64,000 nt of DNA from an uncultured Oscillospiraceae bacterium. GTDB lineage: Bacteria > Bacillota > Clostridia > Oscillospirales > Oscillospiraceae. Both the position numbers and the translations under genes were made by a program. The stretch covers positions 24,674 through 88,673 of the forward strand of contig CANPVS010000005.1 in the NCBI GenBank assembly GCA_947581795.1. Reading direction: 5' to 3'. Numbering within the stretch: the stretch's first letter is position 1; each line of letters begins with the position of its first letter. The notes under the pieces were generated by a model. That model did not search any database, had not been told where the DNA came from, and saw only the letters and a program-made list of their open reading frames with translations. Positions 58,012 to 64,000 of the stretch are shown here, one piece after another.

Positions 58012-58932
58012 ATGAAAAAGTTCTTGCCACTTCTCCCGGTCTTGGCGGCGGGCGGGGCGCTGCTGGTCCTGTCGCGGGAGGCGGCCGCCGGGGCGAGGCA
58101 GGCTCTCGCCGTCTGCGCCGCCACGCTCATCCCCTCGCTTCTGCCCTTCTTCTCCTTGGCGAATATGCTCTCCGCCCTGGGGCTTCCGGAGCTCTTAGCC
58201 GGCAGTCTCGGAAAGGGCCTGGGCAGGCTCTTCCGGGTCTCCCCCGCCGGGGCCCAGGCGTTCATGCTGGGCCTGTCCGGCGGCTATCCGCTGGGGGCGT
58301 CTGTAACGGCGGACCTGCGCCGCAGCGGGCGGGTGAGCCGGGACGAGGCGGAAAGGCTGGCCGCCTTTTGCAACAACTCCGGCCCCGGCTTCATCCTGGG
58401 CGCGGCTGGGGCCGTGTTCCAGCGCCCCGCAGCGGGGTTTCTCCTCTATATCACTCACGCGCTGGGAGCCGTGACGGTGGGGCTTCTCTTCCGGGGCCAT
58501 GGCGCGCCCATCGAAGGCGAGACGGCCATCTCCCCCGCTGCGCCGGTCCCCTTTTCCAGGGCTCTGCCCACAGCGGTCACGAAGGCGGTGGGCTCCACGC
58601 TGGCCGTGTGCGGCTATGTGGTGCTCTTCGGCGCCATCGTTGGCATGCTCACGCCCTTCCTCGCCCTGCCCCCCCTCATGCGGGCGCTGCTCACCGGCTT
58701 TTTGGAGCTGGGCGGCGGCATTGCCGCTTTCCAGGGTCTCACGCCCACGCCGCTGCATCTGGCCTGCGCGGCGTTGGTGCTGGGCTGGGGCGGTCTTTCC
58801 GTCCACTGCCAGACCATGGGCGTGCTGGCGGACACGGATATAAGCTGCGCCCGGCACCTTGCGGGCCGGGCGCTGTGCGGCGTCTCCGCCGCGGTATACA
58901 CTTATTTGGGCGCGCTGCTGCTGTTTCAGTAG
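58012..58932 (+). CDS. ylbJ: Sporulation integral membrane protein YlbJ
   Basis: The 306-aa polytopic membrane protein has about eight helices and the nucleoside-recognition (Gate) motifs LSGGYPLGASVTADLRRSGR and AFCNNSGPGFILGAAG, as in YlbJ, a spore-cortex formation protein under sigma-E in B. subtilis. The ATG is only 12 nt from the divergent yqfC ATG, and no Shine-Dalgarno is visible. Its 3' end overlaps the convergent CapA-like gene by 7 bases. Confidence 0.93.
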   Translation: MKKFLPLLPVLAAGGALLVLSREAAAGARQALAVCAATLIPSLLPFFSLANMLSALGLPELLAGSLGKGLGRLFRVSPAGAQAFMLGLSGGYPLGASVTADLRRSGRVSRDEAERLAAFCNNSGPGFILGAAGAVFQRPAAGFLLYITHALGAVTVGLLFRGHGAPIEGETAISPAAPVPFSRALPTAVTKAVGSTLAVCGYVVLFGAIVGMLTPFLALPPLMRALLTGFLELGGGIAAFQGLTPTPLHLACAALVLGWGGLSVHCQTMGVLADTDISCARHLAGRALCGVSAAVYTYLGALLLFQ

Positions 58933-60269
58933 GGGAACTTGAGGACCGCGCCGCCGCTTTCCACGTCATACTCGGCGCCCAGGATGGTCTTCAGGTCCTC
59001 TATGCCCTGTTTGGCCGCCTCATAGGACCCGGAGGACAGCGGTCCTCCCTGGCCCTGCTCGTACATGCCGATGGCCTCCCGGGCGTCCACCACCCGGTAG
59101 CGGAAGGGGCTTCCGGAATAGCCGTCATAGTCGTCGGTGTCCACCATGAACAGCGGCGTCTCCCGCACGGAGCTGATCCACACCTCATTGCTCTCCGTGT
59201 CCCGGCTGAGCTCTATATCCACCACCGCGGAGATATTGGTGTAGTTGTCGTTGAAGCAGCTCATGAGGTTGGACAGGCTGTAGCAGGCCACGCAGTTGGC
59301 CTTAGTGCCGTCGGCGCGCTCCACCACCTGCACCTGGATGGGCTGGGGCACTTTCACGCCCCCGCCAATGAGGATGTCCACGCCGCTTTCAAAGAGATGG
59401 TCGGCAAGCTCCGTCTGCTGGGCGCGGGGCTCGGTGTAATACTGGGCGCTGTCCCACCAGTACACGAAACACACCACGATGTCCGCCCCCGCGTCCTTCA
59501 CGGCGGCGATGTCACCGTCGATCTTGGCGTAGTCGATGGTCTCCTTCTCTGTCATATAGTCGGAGGTGAGCAAGTCGATGCACCAGGGATTATCCGCTAC
59601 GGATACGGGCTGGGCCCCTGTGCCGGCCGTGCCATAGGTGTAGCTTAAAAAGGCGATCTTCATGCCGTTCTTCTCGGCCATGGCCAGCTGGCGGCTGCCC
59701 TCGGTGCTGTAGGCGCCCAGAACGCCGAGGCCTGTGTTGCGAAGAGCGTCTACCGTCTCCACGAGACCCGTGAGCCCCCGGTCCAGCAGATGGTCCGTGG
59801 CCGCGTTCACCAGGTCGAAGCCCGCGCCTTTGAGGCCGTCCGCCACGGCCCGGGGCATCTGGTACGCCTCATAGGTGCCGGAGCTGGTGAGGGTGCTCAC
59901 CAGTGTGCAGGCGGCCAGGTCCGCCCCCTCCACCGCGGCGCGCACGCCGCTGAGTTCATCGGTAAAGTCATAGGTGGTGACGCCGTCCGCGGTCCGCTGG
60001 GCCTCGTTGGCAAGGCCCGACTGGCCGATGATGTCCCCGGCGAAGGCCAGGGTGACGCTCTGGGTGTTCCGGTCAGGCTCCGCCGTGGGGGCGGGCGTGG
60101 CCGTGGGCTCCGGCGTGGGCGTCACGGAAAGCGCCGCCTCCGCCTCCTCGATGGCCTTGTTCTGTTTCACATTGGCCCGGTAGTTGAAGACGATGAGGAG
60201 CGCCAGCCCCACCAGGAGCAATATCAGCATCACATACATGACGCCGGTGCCAAATCCGTTTTTCTTCAC
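58926..60269 (-). CDS. CapA family (poly-gamma-glutamate synthesis-like) metallophosphatase-fold protein
   Basis: The 447-aa protein has one N-terminal membrane helix (GVMYVMLILLLVGLALLIVFNY), a Thr/Pro linker (TPTPEPTATPAPTAEP) and a CapA domain with VTLAFAGDIIGQSG, GFDLVNAATDHLLDRG and ADIVVCFVYWWDS. The motif usually written NxxxDHxxD keeps N, D and H. The role of CapA proteins outside poly-gamma-glutamate loci is unclear. Starts at GTG 60269 with GAGGTGAG upstream. Confidence 0.88.
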   Translation of the reverse strand: MKKNGFGTGVMYVMLILLLVGLALLIVFNYRANVKQNKAIEEAEAALSVTPTPEPTATPAPTAEPDRNTQSVTLAFAGDIIGQSGLANEAQRTADGVTTYDFTDELSGVRAAVEGADLAACTLVSTLTSSGTYEAYQMPRAVADGLKGAGFDLVNAATDHLLDRGLTGLVETVDALRNTGLGVLGAYSTEGSRQLAMAEKNGMKIAFLSYTYGTAGTGAQPVSVADNPWCIDLLTSDYMTEKETIDYAKIDGDIAAVKDAGADIVVCFVYWWDSAQYYTEPRAQQTELADHLFESGVDILIGGGVKVPQPIQVQVVERADGTKANCVACYSLSNLMSCFNDNYTNISAVVDIELSRDTESNEVWISSVRETPLFMVDTDDYDGYSGSPFRYRVVDAREAIGMYEQGQGGPLSSGSYEAAKQGIEDLKTILGAEYDVESGGAVLKFPY

Positions 60270-60497
60270 GTGCTCACCTCGCTGTGGTCGGTTGTCATAA
60301 CAACATAATAATAACGCAATTTATGAAAAAAGGAAAGCTTTTTCTCATAATTCAGCGGAATGCTCGTCAAAATAGCCCTGAAGATGTCAAACGCCCGCAA
60401 GCGGTCGTTCTCCATCGGTCAGAGCTATTTTTCCTCTTCCCCATGAAACCCGCTTCGCTGGGCTTTCATGGGGACCCCGTAGAAACTTTATATATTG
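60270..60497. other. Intergenic region with two structured elements
   Basis: No gene seen in these 228 nt. A long-range pairing AAAATAGCCCTGA (60369-60381) with TCAGAGCTATTTT (60419-60431), one mismatch, encloses a CGCCCGCAAGCGG segment. Next to it is a second hairpin, CCCCATGAAA / TTTCATGGGG with an inner CCC/GGG stem (60439-60473). The first, with U-runs on both sides, could be a terminator for the lysozyme gene. The block could also be a copy of a dispersed repeat. Confidence 0.55.
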
Positions 60498-62180
60498 TTA
60501 CAGCCGGTCGAAGCGCATCAGCATGGCGCAGACCTCCGCCCGGGTGGCGGAAGCGGACGGCTTCAGCGTCCCGTCGGCGTTGCCGTTGACCACGCCCTTG
60601 TTCACGGCCCAGATCAAGGCGTTTTTGGCATAGGACTGGACCTTCGACCCATCGGAGAAGCGGCTGAGATTTCCGCTGACGGAGGGACTCCCCGCCAGGC
60701 GGTAAAGCATGGCGGCCAGCTGCTCCCGGGTAATGTTGCTGCCTGGGGAGAAGGTGGTGTCTGAAGTACCGTTGACCACGTCGTTGGAAGAGGCCCAGTT
60801 CACCGCGTCCTTATAATAATCCTGGGTCAGGTCGCTGAACACCGACGCCGTAGCCGGGACGGAGGGCTCGCCCTCCAGCCGGTAGAGCATAGTGACCACC
60901 TGGCCCCGGGTGGCGGTGGCGTTGGGGGCGAAGCTGGTGTTGGTCTGACCCTTCACGATGCCCGCCTCATAGGCCGCCAGTACGTCGGAATAATACCAGC
61001 TGGAGGAGGACACGTCCTTGAAGGGATTGGTGGGCTTAGGGGTCGCGGTGGGCTTGGGGGTTGCCGTAGGCTTCGCCTGCTGCTGAGCGGGGGGCGGCAG
61101 CTTCCCGCTGGGGTCGAACCAGAAGTCCAGGTCCACGTCGCCGGCGATACCTGCCACGGGCCCATAGCCGCACTGCCAGAACTCATAGGCGCCGGCATAG
61201 TCGGTCTTGGTGGCCCAGTGGGCCAGCCAGAGCCTGCCCATCTGCGCCCGGTACAGGTCCTTGTTCAACGTGCTGGGGTTGGAGTAGACCATGCTCTCGT
61301 AGCCCGCCGCCTCCACAGTCTTGCAGAAGGCGTTGCACACGTCGGTGCCCTCCTGGCGGGAGAGCTTGCCGCTGTAAAGCCGGCCGCCCGCGTACTCGAA
61401 GTCGAATACCAGCGGCAGGTCGATGGCATAGCCCTTGATGTGGTCCATCAGGTACTGGGCCTCCTCCTCGGCCTCCTCCTCGGAGATGGCCTGGGAGAAT
61501 ATGTACGCGCCCACCTGCAGCCCCGCCGCCTTGGCGGCGGTCAGGTTGCGGACGTAGTACTTATCGGTCATGAGCTCGCCGGAGCCGGTGGTCCGGTAGC
61601 CCACGCGGATGATGGCGAACTCCACGCCGCTGGCGGCTACCTGGTTCCAGTCGATGTTGGCGCCCTGGTAGACGGACACGTCTATGCCCCTGTGCAGCGT
61701 CTCATAGGACTGCAGCGTCCGGGGGACAAAGTCGTCGAAGGTCTTGCTGGTCACAGCGGCCAGCTGGATGCCCGCGTTGGCGCTGCGGTGGGCCTCCACG
61801 TAATAGACGGGGTCCTCCGGGTCATAGTCCTCGCTCTGGGTCACCTGGGGCTCCTCCTCAGGCTCCTCCTGGGGCTCCTCCGCCACGGGGGCCTCGGGCT
61901 CCCAGGCGGGCTCCTCAGTGGTGTCAGGCTGGGACTCCTCCGGCACGGCCGGGGCGGGCTGCTCGGGCTCCTCCGGCACGACAGGCGCGGGCGCCGCAGG
62001 GGCGGGCGCCTCCGGCGCCGGGGCCTCGGGCTCCACGGGAGGCAGTTCCTCGGGGGCAGCGATCTCCTCCTCCGGGAACGGCTCCTCCGCGGCCATTGCC
62101 CCGGGCGTCATGCCCAGCGCCATGGCCAGCACCAGCAGTAAGATCAGTAAAGTCCTCTTTGCAGTGGAAATTTTACTCAT
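60498..62180 (-). CDS. Cell-surface GH25 lysozyme with three SLH domains
   Basis: The 560-aa protein has a signal peptide (about 1-31), a Pro/Glu/Ala-rich region (about 32-120), a GH25 N-acetylmuramidase domain (about 160-355: GIDVSVYQGANIDWNQV, YIFSQAISEEEAEEEA, LPLVFDFEY, LAHWATKTDYAGAYEFWQCGYG) and three S-layer homology domains (about 383-560: FKDVSSSSWYYSDVLAAYEAGIVKG and similar). SLH domains bind pyruvylated secondary wall polymer, so the enzyme probably stays on the wall and remodels peptidoglycan. ATG 62180 is preceded by GAGAGG. Confidence 0.93.
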   Translation of the reverse strand: MSKISTAKRTLLILLLVLAMALGMTPGAMAAEEPFPEEEIAAPEELPPVEPEAPAPEAPAPAAPAPVVPEEPEQPAPAVPEESQPDTTEEPAWEPEAPVAEEPQEEPEEEPQVTQSEDYDPEDPVYYVEAHRSANAGIQLAAVTSKTFDDFVPRTLQSYETLHRGIDVSVYQGANIDWNQVAASGVEFAIIRVGYRTTGSGELMTDKYYVRNLTAAKAAGLQVGAYIFSQAISEEEAEEEAQYLMDHIKGYAIDLPLVFDFEYAGGRLYSGKLSRQEGTDVCNAFCKTVEAAGYESMVYSNPSTLNKDLYRAQMGRLWLAHWATKTDYAGAYEFWQCGYGPVAGIAGDVDLDFWFDPSGKLPPPAQQQAKPTATPKPTATPKPTNPFKDVSSSSWYYSDVLAAYEAGIVKGQTNTSFAPNATATRGQVVTMLYRLEGEPSVPATASVFSDLTQDYYKDAVNWASSNDVVNGTSDTTFSPGSNITREQLAAMLYRLAGSPSVSGNLSRFSDGSKVQSYAKNALIWAVNKGVVNGNADGTLKPSASATRAEVCAMLMRFDRL

Positions 62181-62203
62181 TCTGTAACCTCTCGGTAAAC
62201 TAT

Positions 62204-62250
62204 GTAACAAAAGTTACGAACACTATAGCACATATTTCCCTCAAATACAA
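62204..62250 (-). promoter_or_regulatory. Sigma-A promoter and inverted repeat upstream of the lysozyme gene
   Basis: Minus strand: TTGTAT (62245-62250), 17 nt, TATAGT (62222-62227) with an upstream TG. GTAAC-TTTT-GTTAC (62204-62217) lies just after the -10, at the expected start site; it could be an operator or a 5'-end hairpin. Confidence 0.65.
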
Positions 62251-62321
62251 CCCTTTTTCTGCCGGAAAAACCTTCCAGCAGCCGAAAATCCGGAAAAAGC
62301 CGCGCATTTTCCCCTCTTCTG

Positions 62322-62330
62322 TGTTACAAT
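62322..62330 (+). promoter_or_regulatory. Extended -10 directly before rlmD
   Basis: TGTTACAAT (TGn plus TACAAT, ending at 62330) lies 6 nt before the rlmD ATG at 62337, with no Shine-Dalgarno between; a leaderless mRNA is suggested. Confidence 0.5.
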
Positions 62331-62336
62331 GGCCCC

Positions 62337-63947
62337 ATGGAAAACGAGCTTACGAAAAACGCCATATTCGACTGCGCCGTGGACGGCTTCACCTCCCAGG
62401 GCGCCGGCGTCTGCCGGCTCGGCGGCCGTGCGGTGTTCGTGCCTCTGGCCCTGCCGGGCGAGCGGTGGCGGGTGCGCATCGTGAAGGTGACGAAGACGGC
62501 GGTATACGGCCGGGGTGAGGCCATATTGGCGCCCTCCCCCTATCGCCGGGACCCGGGCTGTCCCGCCTTCGGGAAGTGCGGCGGCTGCGACTGCCTGCAC
62601 ATGGACTACGAGCTGGAAAAGCGGCTGAAGCTGGACCGGGTCAACGACGCCTTGCGCCGCATCGGCGGCCTTGACCTGCACTGCGAGACCATCCTTGGCG
62701 CGGACAGCGTGGAAGGCTACCGCAACAAGGCCATCTATAACTTTGGCCCCGGTCCCGTGTGCGGTTTTTATCGGGCCCGGAGCCACGAGGTCATCCAAAG
62801 CCCCCGGTGCCTTCTCCAGCCGGAGTGCTTCGACCGGGCCGCGGCCGCGCTGCTGGGCTGGATGAAGGCCGCTGGCATACCGGCTTATGACGAAGCCACC
62901 GGCGGGGGACTCATCCGGCACCTGTTCCTGCGCCGGACGAGCTCCCACTTTGCCGCCTGCATCGTGTCGGCGGGAGACGTGCCCGTGGGCGCGGCGGATG
63001 CCCTGCGCCGGGCGTGTCCCGAGCTCACCGGCGTGCTGGCCTGCCGCAACCCGGACCCGGGCAATGTGGTTCTGAACGGCGATATCCGCCTCCTCTGGGG
63101 GCAGGACACCGTGGAGGAGACCCTCTGCGGCGCACGCCTCGCCCTCTCCCCCCTGGCCTTCTTCCAGGTGAACACCGCCCAGGCGGAGAAGCTCTACACT
63201 CTCGCAGGCGAGTACGCCGAGCCCGCCGGAAAGACGGTGCTGGACCTCTACTGCGGCGCGGGCTCCATCGGCCTCGCCGTGGCCCGGGACGCCGCCCGCC
63301 TCATTGGCAGCGACATCGTCCCCGCCGCGGTGGAGAACGCGAAGGCCAACGCCCGGCGAAACGGCGTCACGAACGCGGAGTATATCTGCGGCGACGCGAA
63401 AGACGTGGCCGCGAAACTGGCCGCCCAGGGCCTCCGCCCGGACGTGATCATCACCGACCCGCCCCGCAAGGGCATGGACGAGGCCGTGCTCCAGGCTATC
63501 GCGGACATGGGCCCTGCCCGGCTCGTGTACGTCTCCTGCGACCCGGCCACGTTGGCAAGGGACCTGAAGCGGCTGACGGCCCTGGACTATGCCCCGGAGC
63601 GCTGCGCCGCCGTGGACCTGTTCCCCAGGACCTGTCATGTGGAGACGGTATGCTTATTGTCCAAACTCAATGTCAAGCAGCATATCGAAGTTGAACTCAC
63701 CATGGACGAGATGGATTTGACCGCTGCCGAGAAGAAAGCCAGCTATGAGGAAATCAAGGAGTATGTGCTGGAGAAATTCGGAATGAAGGTCAGCCACTTG
63801 TATATTGCACAAGTGAAGCGGAAGTGCGGGATTATCGAGCGGGAGAATTATAATAAGCCCAAGTCAGAGAGCGCCAAGCAGCCCCAATGCCCGCCGGAGA
63901 AAGAAGCGGCGATTCGGGCGGCACTGGAGTATTTTAGAATGATATAA
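62337..63947 (+). CDS. rlmD: 23S rRNA (uracil1939-C5)-methyltransferase RlmD with atypical C-terminal extension
   Basis: The 536-aa protein has a TRAM-like N-terminus (CAVDGFTSQGAGVCRLGGRAVFV), Fe-S cysteines in CPAFGKCGGCDC and further on, the SAM loop VLDLYCGAGSIGLAVARD, NPPR-like DVIITDPPRKG and the nucleophile YVSCDPATLARDL. The usual end, HVETVCLLSK, is followed by about 94 extra residues (NVKQHIEVELTMDEMDL ... YIAQVKRKCGIIER ... ALEYFRMI). The DNA for this tail, from about 63645, is clearly AT-richer than the rest. I recall similar tails on rumA-type genes next to integrated elements, so the tail was probably supplied by a mobile element. Confidence 0.92.
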   Translation: MENELTKNAIFDCAVDGFTSQGAGVCRLGGRAVFVPLALPGERWRVRIVKVTKTAVYGRGEAILAPSPYRRDPGCPAFGKCGGCDCLHMDYELEKRLKLDRVNDALRRIGGLDLHCETILGADSVEGYRNKAIYNFGPGPVCGFYRARSHEVIQSPRCLLQPECFDRAAAALLGWMKAAGIPAYDEATGGGLIRHLFLRRTSSHFAACIVSAGDVPVGAADALRRACPELTGVLACRNPDPGNVVLNGDIRLLWGQDTVEETLCGARLALSPLAFFQVNTAQAEKLYTLAGEYAEPAGKTVLDLYCGAGSIGLAVARDAARLIGSDIVPAAVENAKANARRNGVTNAEYICGDAKDVAAKLAAQGLRPDVIITDPPRKGMDEAVLQAIADMGPARLVYVSCDPATLARDLKRLTALDYAPERCAAVDLFPRTCHVETVCLLSKLNVKQHIEVELTMDEMDLTAAEKKASYEEIKEYVLEKFGMKVSHLYIAQVKRKCGIIERENYNKPKSESAKQPQCPPEKEAAIRAALEYFRMI

Positions 63948-63957
63948 TGAAATTACA

Positions 63958-64000
63958 AGAGCCGGTGATTTGTGATTTTGCTCACGGAATCACCGGCTCC
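63958..64000 (+). terminator. Terminator-like hairpin after rlmD (cut by the window end)
   Basis: GAGCCGGTGATT and AATCACCGGCTC form a 12-bp perfect stem with an inner GTGA/TCAC pairing. The expected T-run would lie just beyond the window. Confidence 0.75.

Noticed and set aside
56295-59648. 1117-aa plus-strand ORF
   Set aside because: Spans antisense of phoH, yqfD, yqfC and the CapA-like gene and an out-of-frame copy of ylbJ; no family features.
60161-60497. Possible CRISPR or tandem repeat array near the structured intergenic block
   Set aside because: The repeats are two different inverted structures, not regularly spaced direct repeats.
63640-63947. Treating the rlmD tail as a frameshift artefact
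   Set aside because: The tail is in frame, has consistent codon usage of its own and ends just before a normal terminator.

Overview
The window looks like chromosome of a GC-rich, endospore-forming Clostridia member. The Oscillospiraceae/Oscillospirales type is my inference from gene order, high GC, Gram-positive wall genes and Stage III/V sporulation genes; no 16S or tRNA gene was seen. Most of it is ordinary core genome in tight ATGA/TGATG-overlapped operons. High GC gives many long antisense shadow ORFs, which I left out.

Layout: 1-5408 (minus) is the eight-gene spoIIIAA-AH operon (mother-cell feeding channel) running into asp23, nusB and the first codons of xseA. 5573-15878 (plus) is a probable long operon: a heterodimeric ABC exporter, a family-4 uracil-DNA glycosylase, a DUF2156 protein, a GNAT acetyltransferase, a TetM/EF-G-like GTPase fused to a Rae1/YacP-type NYN endonuclease, a zinc-metalloprotease-like protein and YlmH. 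16065-17466 holds spoVAD-spoVAE, preceded by an inverted pair of an interspersed hairpin repeat. 17513-18867 is an ECF sigma/zf-HC2 anti-sigma pair. 18992-24053 (minus) is a cell-surface locus: Wzz-like protein, BY-kinase, PHP tyrosine phosphatase, class B sortase, a secreted protein ending in an SPQTG-like motif, and an LCP ligase, without glycosyltransferases.

24510-30433 (minus) carries DUF3842, pyrimidine-nucleoside phosphorylase, an unknown small gene, mazF/ndoA with no visible antitoxin, alr, a YdcC-position lipoprotein and nnr. 30618-44592 contains ireB, an aminotransferase with an orphan oligopeptide-binding lipoprotein, a large repeat surface protein, a MATE pump, an exported M3-like peptidase, pgsA, gluQ and galK-galT. 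44642-46884 is a second ECF sigma/DUF4367 membrane protein pair. 47001-58000 (minus) is a housekeeping block: coiled-coil protein, coaD, rsmD, uvrC; HPr; mutS2, recO, yqzL, era, ybeY, phoH, yqfD, yqfC. 58012-64000 has ylbJ, a CapA-like protein, a GH25 lysozyme with three SLH domains, and rlmD with an AT-richer C-terminal extension that suggests the edge of an integrated element.

The most unusual item is the GTPase-NYN fusion (11712-14261): a ribosome-protection-type translational GTPase joined to a domain whose stand-alone relative (Rae1) cuts mRNA in the ribosomal A site. Other points of interest are the sortase/tyrosine-kinase surface locus, the orphan mazF, the rlmD 3' junction, and several genes with -10-like boxes only 6-7 nt before an ATG that lacks a Shine-Dalgarno. 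All functions are read from sequence and family knowledge; no search was run.
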